Positions 1 through 8,663 of a DNA stretch of 64,000 bases are shown here, piece after piece. Position numbers and translations under genes: made by a program. This stretch comes from Pseudomonas sp. Bout1 (GTDB lineage Bacteria; Pseudomonadota; Gammaproteobacteria; Pseudomonadales; Pseudomonadaceae), in the NCBI RefSeq assembly GCF_034314165.1, contig NZ_JAVIWK010000001.1:5595001-5659000 (forward strand), in the 5' to 3' direction. The notes below the pieces were generated by a model that was given only the letters and a program-made list of their open reading frames with translations, was not told the DNA's origin and made no database searches. The stretch's first letter is position 1, and the number at the start of each line of letters is the position of its first letter.

Positions 1-1207
1 TGCCCGGTTACTGTTGCAGCAAACCGGGCGCCTGCCCTCGGTGACGGTGGACCGGCGCCTCGCCTCATTCTGGTTCTCCTCGTCCCTGCGTCCCGATGGC
101 TGGACCACACCGCCGCTATGGGACCCGATTGCCGGCGACTACGCCTGCGCCGACGGCTGGATTCGCCTGCACACCAATGCGCCGCACCATCGCGCGGCTG
201 CCGAGCGCGTACTCGGCCAGGTCGCGGACCGTGACGCGATGGCCGCAAAGGTTGCCCAATGGAACGCTGCCGAGTTGGAACAGGCGATTGTCGAGGCGAA
301 CGGCTGCGCAGCGCAGATGCGCTCGTGGCAAGACTGGCAAACTCATCCTCAAGGTTTGGCGGTCAACCAGGAACCACTGGTGCGTCGCCAGACTTTTGCA
401 GCCTTCAGCGACAAACCCTGGCTGGGCTCGGTGGCAAGGCCGTTGGCCGGCATCAAGGTGCTGGACCTGACCCGCGTGCTGGCCGGCCCCACTGCCAGTC
501 GGTTTCTGGCGGGGCTCGGCGCCGATGTACTGCGCATCGACGCCCCCGACTGGAACGAACCCGGCGTGGTGCCCGAAATGACCCTGGGCAAACGCTGCGC
601 CCGCCTGGACCTGAAAAACGCCGACGACCGGCAGGTCTTCGAAAGCCTGCTCAAAGACACCGACATTCTGTTGCACGGCTACCGCGCCGATGCCCTGGAG
701 CAGTTAGGTTACGGTGAGGGCGCGTTACAGACCATCGCCCCCGGCCTGATCGACGCCAGCCTCAATGCCTATGGCTGGAGCGGCCCATGGCGCAATCGCC
801 GCGGGTTCGACAGCCTGGTGCAGATGAGCACCGGGATTGCCGAGGCCGGCAGGCAATGGAAAAAGGCAGAAAAACCGGTACCGCTGCCGTTGCAGGCGCT
901 GGACCACGCCACTGGGTACTTGATGGCGGCCAGTGCGATCCAGGCCTTGAGTGAGCGATTGAAGACCGGGCGCGGTGGTTCGGCGCTGCTGTCATTGGCG
1001 CGCACCGCGAAGCTCCTGGTGGATGCGGGACAAGTGCCAGAACAACCGCCATTGCGCGCCGAAGCGCCGGAAGATCAGGGCTTGGTGGTGGAGCAAACCG
1101 CCTGGGGCCCGGCCCATCGGTTGCTGCCCCCGGTGACCATCAGCGGGACACCGTTACAATGGGATTTGCCGGCCGGGGAATTGGGCTCACATCGCGCGAA
1201 GTGGTGA
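1..1207 (+). CDS. CaiB/BaiF (class III) CoA-transferase, 5' end outside window
   Basis: Class III CoA-transferases exchange CoA between carboxylic acids. The frame is already open at base 2 and the only early in-frame start is a TTG without a Shine-Dalgarno (SD) sequence, so the N-terminus lies upstream. About 401 residues are visible before the TGA. The family core is seen as GIKVLDLTRVLAGPTASR followed by GADVLRIDAP, and later DASLNAYGWSGPW. An upstream half containing DPIAGDYACADGWIRLH suggests the longer form of the family, in which two partial CoA-transferase segments lie in one chain. The substrate cannot be told from sequence. The gene ends about 40 bp before a REPIN and converges on the amino-acid antiporter gene that follows. 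Confidence 0.85.
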   Translation, partial: ARLLLQQTGRLPSVTVDRRLASFWFSSSLRPDGWTTPPLWDPIAGDYACADGWIRLHTNAPHHRAAAERVLGQVADRDAMAAKVAQWNAAELEQAIVEANGCAAQMRSWQDWQTHPQGLAVNQEPLVRRQTFAAFSDKPWLGSVARPLAGIKVLDLTRVLAGPTASRFLAGLGADVLRIDAPDWNEPGVVPEMTLGKRCARLDLKNADDRQVFESLLKDTDILLHGYRADALEQLGYGEGALQTIAPGLIDASLNAYGWSGPWRNRRGFDSLVQMSTGIAEAGRQWKKAEKPVPLPLQALDHATGYLMAASAIQALSERLKTGRGGSALLSLARTAKLLVDAGQVPEQPPLRAEAPEDQGLVVEQTAWGPAHRLLPPVTISGTPLQWDLPAGELGSHRAKW

Positions 1208-1245
1208 CTGGGTAACTTCTGATAGTGAAACGGCTTTTGGCTTTT

Positions 1246-1377
1246 GTGGTGAGCGGGCTTGCCCCGCGCTGGGCCGCAAGGCGGCCCCAATAAGGCAGTA
1301 ATTTTCCTTCAGACAGTCCGAAGTGACAGGTTTAAGGGCTGCTTCGCAGCCCAGCGCGGGGCAAGCCCGCTCACCAC
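1246..1377. repeat. REPIN, GTGGTGAGCGGGCTTGCC family
   Basis: Two inverted REP sequences face each other: GTGGTGAGCGGGCTTGCC at the left and its reverse complement at the right, each with an inner GCGCTGGGC stretch. It sits between two convergent genes and could act as a bidirectional transcription end. It belongs to a different REP family from most others in the window. Confidence 0.85.
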
Positions 1378-1385
1378 AGGAATCT

Positions 1386-2813
1386 TCACAACGACAGTAC
1401 CCCGCTGTACAACCCATACGCCGCCAGGCTCGCCCCGGCGATCACGCAAGCGAAAATGCCTTTTTCCATGTGGGTAAACAAAGGCTGGCCCTGCTCACGT
1501 TTGGCCAGGGCAAACAGAATCACCCCCGGCGCATACAGCAGCGCCGACAACAGCAAGTACTTCAAACCACCGGCGTACAACAGCCACACCGCGTAGGCCA
1601 AAGCGATCAGGCTCACCAGCAAGTCCTTCATGCGTTCGCCATGGGCGCCTTCGTAGGTTTCACCGCGCCCGCTCAACAGCACCGCGTAAGCCGCAGACCA
1701 CAGGTAGGGCACCAGAATCATCGACGACGCCAGGTAGATCAGGCTGGTGTAGGTGCTTTCTGAAAACAGCGTGATCACCAGGAACAGTTGGATCATCACA
1801 TTGGTCAGCCACAGCGCATTGACCGGCACCTGGTTGAGGTTTTCCTTTTTAAGGAACGCCGGCATGGTCTTGTCATGGGCGGTGGCGTAGAGGATTTCGG
1901 CGCAGAGCAAGGCCCATGACAGCAGCGCGCCCAACAGCGACACCGCCAGGCCGATGCTGATCAACAACGCGCCCCATGGGCCAACGATATGTTCCAGCAC
2001 GCCGGCAAGGGACGGGTTTTGCAGACTGGCCAGCTCCGGTTGGCTCATGATCCCCAGCGACAGCAGGTTGACCAATACCAGCAGCGCCAACACCCCCAGA
2101 AAGCCGATCACCGTGGCCCGGCCCACGTCCGAGCGTTTCTCGGCCCGCGCCGAGTAGACGCTGGCACCCTCGATGCCGATAAACACGAATACGGTGACCA
2201 GCATCATGTTGCGCACCTGGTCCACCACGCCGCCGAAGTTCGGGTTGCTCAGGCCCCAGATGTCGCGGGTAAAGATATCGGCCTTGAACGCCACGGCGGC
2301 GATCACGATAAACATCACCAGCGGCACGATCTTGGCCACGGTGGTGATCTGGTTGATGAATGCGGCCTCCTTGATCCCGCGCATCACCAGAAAATGCACG
2401 GCCCACAGCAGCACCGATGCGCAGCCTATCGCCACCGGCGTATTGCCCTGGCCGAAGATGGGGAAGAAGTAACCGAGGGTGCTGAACAGCAATACGAAGT
2501 AACCGACATTGCCCATCCACGCGCTGATCCAGTAACCCCAGGCCGACGAAAACCCCATGTAGTCGCCAAACCCGGCCTTGGCGTAGGCGTATACGCCGGA
2601 GTCCAGCTCGGGTTTGCGGTTGGCCAGGGTTTGGAACACGAAGGCCAGGGTCAGCATGCCCACGGCGGTAATGCCCCAGCCGATCAACACCGCGCCCACT
2701 TCGGCCCGCGCCGCCATGTTCTGCGGCAACGAGAAAATCCCGCCACCGATCATCGAGCCCACGACCAGGGCGATCAAGGCATTGAGGCGCAACTTTTCCG
2801 AAGATTGGGACAT
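1386..2813 (-). CDS. Arginine/ornithine antiporter, ArcD-type paralogue (APC family)
   Basis: Predicted inner-membrane amino-acid/polyamine/organocation (APC) permease of 475 residues. It is strikingly similar along its whole length to the arcD product starting at 3226 (shared VGSMIGGGIFSLPQNMAA near the N-terminus and ALLYAPG near the end). The start is the ATG at 2813, preceded by AGGAG at good spacing; an upstream GTG in frame has no SD. About a dozen hydrophobic segments are visible. ArcD exchanges arginine for ornithine in the deiminase pathway. This copy is transcribed away from arcABC, so it may have its own regulation or a different substrate (ornithine, lysine or agmatine are possible). 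The paralogy is visible; the substrate is not. Confidence 0.85.
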   Translation of the reverse strand: MSQSSEKLRLNALIALVVGSMIGGGIFSLPQNMAARAEVGAVLIGWGITAVGMLTLAFVFQTLANRKPELDSGVYAYAKAGFGDYMGFSSAWGYWISAWMGNVGYFVLLFSTLGYFFPIFGQGNTPVAIGCASVLLWAVHFLVMRGIKEAAFINQITTVAKIVPLVMFIVIAAVAFKADIFTRDIWGLSNPNFGGVVDQVRNMMLVTVFVFIGIEGASVYSARAEKRSDVGRATVIGFLGVLALLVLVNLLSLGIMSQPELASLQNPSLAGVLEHIVGPWGALLISIGLAVSLLGALLSWALLCAEILYATAHDKTMPAFLKKENLNQVPVNALWLTNVMIQLFLVITLFSESTYTSLIYLASSMILVPYLWSAAYAVLLSGRGETYEGAHGERMKDLLVSLIALAYAVWLLYAGGLKYLLLSALLYAPGVILFALAKREQGQPLFTHMEKGIFACVIAGASLAAYGLYSGVLSL

Positions 2814-2884
2814 GAACACTCCTGAGCAAACAACAATCGAGCCAACAACCGTGCCCTCAACTAATTTATCAAGCCGGTTCAGCG

Positions 2885-2906
2885 TTTATTAGATATAGCT
2901 AATAAA
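2885..2906. promoter_or_regulatory. AT-rich palindrome between the two ArcD genes (possible operator)
   Basis: Perfect 8-bp arms TTTATTAG and CTAATAAA are separated by 6 bases, about 72 bp upstream of the minus-strand antiporter start. The 412-bp gap (2814-3225) between the divergent genes is otherwise AT-rich without a plausible gene. A dyad of this size in a divergent promoter region fits a dimeric regulator site or overlapping promoter elements. I do not recognise the motif. Confidence 0.4.
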
Positions 2907-3150
2907 GCCGCAAGCTTCATAACTTAAAGGCATGACAATAAACAGCGTTAAGGCAAATTTATAATTTAAATAACACTGCTCCGTAAAAGTTTGCATATCT
3001 GGAAATACGGGCTAGCTTCAAAGGTCCATGCCAATGAGAAAACCTTTTGTTTAAAACGCAGTAACACTCTATCTCGAGCCTCTGCGGGGCACTTGAGCGC
3101 CCGTACCTTTCATCATAAGTCATTAATTCACAATGGAATGTGCCAATGAA

Positions 3151-3164
3151 GTGATCTGAGTCAG
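3151..3164 (+). promoter_or_regulatory. Degenerate ANR/FNR-like box upstream of arcD
   Basis: GTGATctgaGTCAG lies 62 bp before the arcD start. It keeps the TGA-N6-TCA core of the ANR/FNR consensus TTGAT-N4-ATCAA, with 7 of 10 defined positions matching. In P. aeruginosa the arc operon is known to be induced by ANR under low oxygen, so a site here is expected, but this match is imperfect. Confidence 0.4.
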
Positions 3165-3225
3165 CTGTTTGATTAGCGCACGGATTTATTCTGTGGTCTC
3201 TCTTCTCCTGCATTGGAGTCATGCA

Positions 3226-4653
3226 ATGTCTGAATCTCCCGGAAAACTTCGACTTGGCGCACTGGTTGCACTTGTCGTGGGTTCAATGATTGGTGGCGGG
3301 ATCTTCTCACTGCCGCAAAACATGGCGGCCAGCGCCGATGTGGGTGCCGTACTGATTGGTTGGGTGATTACCGCAGTGGGCATGTTGACCCTGGCCTTCG
3401 TGTTCCAGACCCTGGCCAACCGCAAGCCCAACCTCGACGGCGGGGTGTATGCCTACGCCAAGGCCGGGTTTGGCGACTACATGGGTTTCTCGTCGGCCTG
3501 GGGTTACTGGATCAGTGCCTGGCTGGGCAACGTCGGTTACTTCGTGCTGCTGTTCAGCACCCTCGGTTACTTCTTTCCCATCTTCGGCGAAGGCAACACC
3601 CCGGCGGCAGTGATCGGAGCATCAGTGCTGTTGTGGGCCGTGCACTTTTTGGTATTGCGCGGGATCAAGGAAGCCGCGTTCATCAACCTGGTGACCACCG
3701 TGGCCAAAGTGGTGCCGCTGGTGCTGTTCGTGCTGATCGCGGTCTTCGCGTTCAAGCTGGACATCTTCACCGCTGACATCTGGGGCGTGAAAAACCCGGA
3801 CCTGGGCAGTGTGATGAACCAGGTGCGCAACATGATGCTGGTCACCGTGTGGGTGTTCATCGGCATTGAAGGCGCGAGCATCTTCTCGTCCCGCGCCGAA
3901 AAACGCTCCGACGTCGGCAAGGCCACGGTGATTGGTTTCATCACTGTGTTGCTGTTCCTGATGCTGGTGAACGTGCTGTCCCTGGGGATCATGACCCAAC
4001 CGGAACTGGCCAAGCTGCAGAACCCGTCGATGGCCGCCGTGCTGGAGCACGTGGTGGGGCATTGGGGCGCGGTGCTGATCAGCGTCGGCTTGATCATTTC
4101 CTTGCTCGGGGCGCTGCTGTCGTGGGTGCTGCTGTGTGCAGAGATCATGTTCGCGGCCGCCAAGGACCACACCATGCCGGAGTTCCTGCGTAAGGAAAAC
4201 GCCAACCATGTGCCGGTCAATGCCCTGTGGCTGACCAACGCCATGGTGCAGGTTTTCCTGGTGATCACGCTGTTCTCGGCGAGTACCTACCTGTCGCTGA
4301 TCTACCTTGCCACCTCGATGATCCTGGTGCCTTACCTGTGGTCGGCGGCGTATGCGCTGCTGTTGGCGGTGCGCGGCGAGACCTACGAAAACGCCTTGGC
4401 CGAGCGCAAGAAAGACCTGTTTATCGGCGCCGTTGCGCTGATCTACGCGGTGTGGCTGCTCTACGCCGGCGGCACCAAATACCTGCTGCTGTCCGCCCTG
4501 CTCTACGCCCCCGGCGCGATCCTGTTCGCCAAGGCCAAGCACGAACTGGGCAAACCGATTTTCACCAATGTCGAGAAGCTGATTTTCGCCGCAGTGGTCA
4601 TTGGCGCCCTGGTGGCGGCCTATGGGCTCTACGACGGTTTCCTGACCCTGTAA
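3226..4653 (+). CDS. arcD: Arginine/ornithine antiporter ArcD
   Basis: Inner-membrane APC-family exchanger that imports arginine and exports ornithine for the arginine deiminase pathway. It has 475 residues with about 12 hydrophobic segments and the APC signature VGSMIGGGIFSLPQN near residue 20. The chosen ATG at 3226 has GGAG about 7 bases upstream and aligns with the start of the paralogue at 2813; the frame is open further upstream, but that extension shows no such alignment. It is the first gene of the arcD-arcA-arcB-arcC cluster, 24 bp before arcA. Its position as first gene of the cluster makes the ArcD role secure. Confidence 0.92.
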   Translation: MSESPGKLRLGALVALVVGSMIGGGIFSLPQNMAASADVGAVLIGWVITAVGMLTLAFVFQTLANRKPNLDGGVYAYAKAGFGDYMGFSSAWGYWISAWLGNVGYFVLLFSTLGYFFPIFGEGNTPAAVIGASVLLWAVHFLVLRGIKEAAFINLVTTVAKVVPLVLFVLIAVFAFKLDIFTADIWGVKNPDLGSVMNQVRNMMLVTVWVFIGIEGASIFSSRAEKRSDVGKATVIGFITVLLFLMLVNVLSLGIMTQPELAKLQNPSMAAVLEHVVGHWGAVLISVGLIISLLGALLSWVLLCAEIMFAAAKDHTMPEFLRKENANHVPVNALWLTNAMVQVFLVITLFSASTYLSLIYLATSMILVPYLWSAAYALLLAVRGETYENALAERKKDLFIGAVALIYAVWLLYAGGTKYLLLSALLYAPGAILFAKAKHELGKPIFTNVEKLIFAAVVIGALVAAYGLYDGFLTL

Positions 4654-4677
4654 TTATTGTTCACTGGAGGATCTGTA

Positions 4678-5934
4678 ATGACCACGGAAAAAGTGAAGTA
4701 CGGCGTACATTCCGAAGCCGGCAAACTGCGCAAAGTCATGGTGTGCTCCCCAGGTTTGGCCCACCAGCGGCTGACCCCCAACAACTGCGATGAACTGCTG
4801 TTCGATGATGTGCTGTGGGTGGCCCAGGCCAAGCGTGACCACTTCGACTTCGTGACCAAGATGCGCGAGCGCGACATCGATGTGCTGGAAATGCACAACC
4901 TGCTGACCGACATCGTCGCCATCCCCGAAGCGCTGGACTGGATCCTTGCGCGCAAGATCACCGCCAACCAGGTCGGCCTGGGCCTGGTCAATGAAGTCAG
5001 CTCGTGGCTGCGCAGCCTGGAGCCGCGCAAGGTCGCCGAGTTCCTGATCGGTGGTGTGTCGGCCGATGACCTGCCGAGCAGTTTCGGCGGCAAGACCATC
5101 GAGATGTTCCGCGACTTCCTCGGGCATTCGAGCTTCATCCTGCCGCCACTGCCCAACACCCAGTTCACCCGCGACACCACGTGCTGGATCTACGGCGGCG
5201 TGACGCTGAACCCGATGTACTGGCCGGCGCGACGCCAGGAAACCCTGCTGGCGAGCGCCATCTATAAATTCCACCCCGAGTTCACCAACGCCGACTTCCA
5301 GGTGTGGTACGGCGACCCGGACCAGGAACACGGCAACGCCACCCTGGAAGGCGGCGACGTGATGCCCATCGGTAACGGCGTGGTGTTGATCGGCATGGGC
5401 GAGCGTTCCTCGCGCCAGGCCATCGGCCAACTTGCGCTGAACCTGTTCAAGCACAAAGCCGTGGAGCGCGTGATCGTCGCCGGCCTGCCGAAGTCCCGCG
5501 CAGCGATGCACCTCGACACGGTGTTCAGTTTCTGCGACCGCGACCTGGTCACGATCTTCCCGGAAGTGGTCAACCAGATCGTCGCCTTTACCCTGCGCCC
5601 GGACGAGACCAAGCCCGGCGGCATCGACATCCAGCGCGAAAAAACCAACTTCCTCGACACCGTCGCCGCGGCCCTGAACCTCAAGGCCCTGCGCGTGGTG
5701 GAAACCGGTGGCAACAGCTTCGCCGCCGAGCGCGAGCAGTGGGATGACGGCAACAACGTGGTGGCCGTGGAGCCTGGCGTGGTGATCGGTTATGACCGCA
5801 ACACCTATACCAACACCCTGTTGCGCAAGGCCGGTGTGGAAGTCATCACCATCAGTGCCGGCGAACTCGGCCGCGGCCGTGGCGGCGGCCACTGCATGAC
5901 CTGCCCGATCATTCGCGACCCAATCGACTACTAA
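4678..5934 (+). CDS. arcA: Arginine deiminase
   Basis: Hydrolyses L-arginine to citrulline and ammonia, the first step of anaerobic arginine fermentation. It has 418 residues, the length I recall for the P. aeruginosa enzyme. The nucleophilic cysteine is Cys406 in GGGHCMTC near the C-terminus. The catalytic histidine/aspartate pair is in MHLDTVF, and the substrate-binding aspartate in FTRDTTCW. The start ATG has a GGAGG 8-10 bases upstream. It sits between arcD and arcB with short gaps, so the genes are almost certainly co-transcribed. Confidence 0.97.
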   Translation: MTTEKVKYGVHSEAGKLRKVMVCSPGLAHQRLTPNNCDELLFDDVLWVAQAKRDHFDFVTKMRERDIDVLEMHNLLTDIVAIPEALDWILARKITANQVGLGLVNEVSSWLRSLEPRKVAEFLIGGVSADDLPSSFGGKTIEMFRDFLGHSSFILPPLPNTQFTRDTTCWIYGGVTLNPMYWPARRQETLLASAIYKFHPEFTNADFQVWYGDPDQEHGNATLEGGDVMPIGNGVVLIGMGERSSRQAIGQLALNLFKHKAVERVIVAGLPKSRAAMHLDTVFSFCDRDLVTIFPEVVNQIVAFTLRPDETKPGGIDIQREKTNFLDTVAAALNLKALRVVETGGNSFAAEREQWDDGNNVVAVEPGVVIGYDRNTYTNTLLRKAGVEVITISAGELGRGRGGGHCMTCPIIRDPIDY

Positions 5935-5945
5935 GGAGATCCATC

Positions 5946-6956
5946 ATGGCTTTCAACATGCGCAACCGCAGCCTGCTGTCGCTGATGCATCACACCACCC
6001 GCGAGCTGCATTACCTGCTGGACCTGTCCCGCGACCTCAAGCGCGCCAAATACACCGGCACCGAGCGTCCGCACCTGAAGGGCAAGAACATCGCGCTGAT
6101 CTTCGAAAAAACTTCGACCCGCACCCGTTGCGCGTTCGAAGTCGCGGCCCACGACCAGGGCGCCCACGTCACCTACATCGACCCGGTGTCGTCGCAGATC
6201 GGCCACAAGGAAAGCATGAAAGACACGGCCCGCGTCCTTGGCCGGATGTTCGATGCCATCGAGTACCGTGGCTTTGAACAGGAGATCGTCGAAGAGCTGG
6301 CCAAGTTCGCCGGTGTGCCGGTGTTCAACGGCCTCACCGCTGAGTTCCACCCGACGCAAATGATCGCCGACACCCTGACCATGCGCGAACACAGCGACAA
6401 GCCGCTGCATGACATCAGCTACGCCTACCTGGGCGACGCCCGCTACAACATGGGCAACTCGCTGCTGATGATCGGCGCCAAGCTGGGCATGGACGTGCGC
6501 ATCGGCGCGCCGAAAGCCCTGTGGCCGCATGCTGATTTCATCAAGCAGTGCCAGGCATTCGCTGAGGAAAGTGGCGCGCGCATCACCATCACCGAAGACC
6601 CTGTCGAGGCGGTTAAAGGCGTGGACTTCATCCACACCGATATCTGGGTGTCCATGGGTGAGCCCGTGGAAGCGTGGGACGAGCGCATCGAGCAACTGCT
6701 GCCGTACCAGGTCAACGCCAAGATGATGAAGGCCTCGGGCAACCCACGGGTGAAATTCATGCACTGCCTGCCGGCGTTCCACAACAGCGAGACCAAGGTT
6801 GGCAAGGACATCGCCGCGCGTTATCCGAACCTGGCCAATGGCGTGGAAGTGACCGAAGAAGTGTTTGAATCCCCGGCCAACATCGCCTTTGAGCAAGCGG
6901 AAAACCGCATGCACACCATCAAGGCAATCCTGGTGTCGGCGCTGGCGGATATCTAA
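5946..6956 (+). CDS. arcB: Ornithine carbamoyltransferase, catabolic
   Basis: Phosphorolyses citrulline to ornithine and carbamoyl phosphate in the deiminase pathway. It has 336 residues, the catabolic length (anabolic ArgF enzymes are nearer 305). It carries the carbamoyl-phosphate loop STRTR after EKT, the FHPTQ motif, and HCLPAF with the catalytic cysteine. AAGGAG precedes the ATG. It follows arcA by 11 bp and is separated from arcC by a REPIN. Confidence 0.97.
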   Translation: MAFNMRNRSLLSLMHHTTRELHYLLDLSRDLKRAKYTGTERPHLKGKNIALIFEKTSTRTRCAFEVAAHDQGAHVTYIDPVSSQIGHKESMKDTARVLGRMFDAIEYRGFEQEIVEELAKFAGVPVFNGLTAEFHPTQMIADTLTMREHSDKPLHDISYAYLGDARYNMGNSLLMIGAKLGMDVRIGAPKALWPHADFIKQCQAFAEESGARITITEDPVEAVKGVDFIHTDIWVSMGEPVEAWDERIEQLLPYQVNAKMMKASGNPRVKFMHCLPAFHNSETKVGKDIAARYPNLANGVEVTEEVFESPANIAFEQAENRMHTIKAILVSALADI

Positions 6957-7005
6957 CCCGACACTGCTCCCACTGTCGAAACACAGTCAATGTGGGAGTG
7001 CTTTT

Positions 7006-7091
7006 GTGGGAGCTGGCTTGCCTGCGATGCACACGCCTCGGTGGTTCAGATGTACCGAGGTGATGCCATCGCGGGCAAGCCCGGCTCCCAC
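7006..7091. repeat. REPIN inside the arc operon (arcB-arcC gap)
   Basis: GTGGGAGCTGGCTTGCCTGC at the left faces its inverted partner GGCAAGCCCGGCTCCCAC at the right. Partial REP ends (tgtgggag before, cccccacatt after) flank it. On RNA it would fold into a long hairpin between two co-transcribed genes. Confidence 0.88.
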
Positions 7092-7152
7092 ACAAGCCCG
7101 CCCCCACATTTTGTTTTGTGTTCACAAGGCCGAATTTTAGAAGGATCGCATT

Positions 7153-8082
7153 ATGCGTATCGTCGTTGCACTGGGCGGCAACGCCCTCCTGCGTCGTGGT
7201 GAACCCATGACCGCAGACAATCAACGGGCCAATATTCGCATCGCCACCGAACAGATCGCCAAGATCCACGCCGGCAACGAGCTGGTGATTGCCCACGGCA
7301 ATGGCCCGCAAGTGGGCCTGCTGTCACTGCAAGCCGCGGCCTACACCCAGGTTTCGCCGTACCCGCTGGACGTGCTGGGCGCTGAAACCGAAGGCATGAT
7401 CGGCTACATCATCGAACAGGAACTGGGCAACCTGCTGGACTTCGAAGTGCCGTTCGCCACGCTATTGACCCAAGTCGAAGTCGACGCCAAGGACCCGGCC
7501 TTCCAGAACCCGACCAAGCCCATCGGCCCGGTCTACTCCAAGGCCGAAGCGGAACAACTCGCCGCCGAAAAAGGCTGGGCGATTGCCCCCGATGGCGACA
7601 AGTATCGCCGCGTGGTCGCCAGCCCGCGGCCGAAGCGAATCTTTGAAATCCGCCCGATCCAGTGGCTGCTGGAAAAAGGCAGCATCGTGATCTGCGCCGG
7701 TGGCGGCGGCATTCCAACGATGTATGACGAGAACGGCAAGCTCAAAGGCATTGAAGCCGTGATCGACAAAGACTTGTGTTCGTCCTTGCTGGCCGGGCAA
7801 CTGGACGCCGATTTGCTGGTGATCGCCACCGACGTCAATGCCGCCTTTATCGACTTCGGCAAGCCCACCCAGAAAGCCATCGGCCAGGCACACCCGGACG
7901 AAATGGAAAAGCTCGGCTTCGCCGCCGGCTCCATGGGCCCCAAGGTCCAGGCGGCGTGCGAGTTCGCCCGCCAGACTGGCAAAACTGCAGTGATCGGTTC
8001 ACTCTCGGACATCGAAGCGATCGTCCAGGGCAACGCCGGCACACGCATCAGTACCGCGAAACCTGGCATCACGTACCTGTGA
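7153..8082 (+). CDS. arcC: Carbamate kinase
   Basis: Transfers phosphate from carbamoyl phosphate to ADP, giving ATP, the energy-yielding end of the arginine deiminase pathway. It has 309 residues. Visible family features are the N-terminal [27 protein letters not shown], and a C-terminal [11 protein letters not shown] stretch typical of amino-acid kinase folds. AAGGATC lies upstream of the ATG. It is the fourth arc gene, reached after a 196-bp gap filled by a REPIN. Confidence 0.96.
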   Translation: MRIVVALGGNALLRRGEPMTADNQRANIRIATEQIAKIHAGNELVIAHGNGPQVGLLSLQAAAYTQVSPYPLDVLGAETEGMIGYIIEQELGNLLDFEVPFATLLTQVEVDAKDPAFQNPTKPIGPVYSKAEAEQLAAEKGWAIAPDGDKYRRVVASPRPKRIFEIRPIQWLLEKGSIVICAGGGGIPTMYDENGKLKGIEAVIDKDLCSSLLAGQLDADLLVIATDVNAAFIDFGKPTQKAIGQAHPDEMEKLGFAAGSMGPKVQAACEFARQTGKTAVIGSLSDIEAIVQGNAGTRISTAKPGITYL

Positions 8083-8100
8083 AGTAGAGGAGAAACGCCT

Positions 8101-8463
8101 ATGGCTACCTTTGAACCTGGTCACCTGCACATCGAACGCCACGCGCTGAACAAGGACGACTACAGCTACAACCTGTGCATCGACTACGAAGTCAGCCAGG
8201 ACCCAAAGGAAGGCAAGGGCATGCTGTTCAAGATGCACGGCTCGGTGCAGGGCAAGGAGCTCAAGGAAGAGTTTTTCCTGCCCAAGGACCAGTCGTTCGA
8301 TTTTGCCCGGCAAGCGATGAACATCGCGCAAAAATACGGCATGCCGAAGATTGCCGTGCTCAATGGTTCGATGCACAAGCAGTACGACTTGATGTTTGAG
8401 GATGTGCGGCATCAGTTGGATGTGAAACCCGGCGACCCGATCAAACCCGAACACCTCGGATAA
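8101..8463 (+). CDS. DUF5064 family protein
   Basis: Small soluble protein of 120 residues, beginning MATFEPGHLHIERHAL, that I recognise as a pseudomonad-specific DUF5064 protein without known function. There is no signal peptide or membrane segment. GAGGAGAA lies just upstream of the ATG and the gene starts 18 bp after arcC, so it is probably the last gene of the arc operon. That placement suggests a link to arginine fermentation or low-oxygen growth, but this is inference only. Confidence 0.8.
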   Translation: MATFEPGHLHIERHALNKDDYSYNLCIDYEVSQDPKEGKGMLFKMHGSVQGKELKEEFFLPKDQSFDFARQAMNIAQKYGMPKIAVLNGSMHKQYDLMFEDVRHQLDVKPGDPIKPEHLG

Positions 8464-8492
8464 CCCGGTTTCATTAACGCCGGCGATCCCCT

Positions 8493-8594
8493 GTGGGAGC
8501 TGGCTTGTGTGGGAGCAGGGCTTGCCCGCGATTGCATCACCTCAGTCCATCTGAATGACCGAAGTGTGTGCATCGCAGGCAAGCCAGTTCCCAC
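8493..8594. repeat. REPIN with a nested second REP start
   Basis: The left arm begins GTGGGAGCTGGCTTGT and is interrupted at once by a second REP start, GTGGGAGCAGGGCTTGCC. The right arm is GGCAAGCCAGTTCCCAC. It lies between the DUF5064 gene and gcsR. Confidence 0.82.
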
Positions 8595-8663
8595 ATTTTT
8601 TGATCTCCATCACCCGTCAGGCATACTTGCCGCCTATCGCTCGCCAGAACCGCTAACCGCCCC

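Noticed and set aside
3001..3225. ArgR operator upstream of arcD
   Set aside because: Only weak partial matches to the recalled TGTCGC-N8-AA motif were seen, below what I would call a site.
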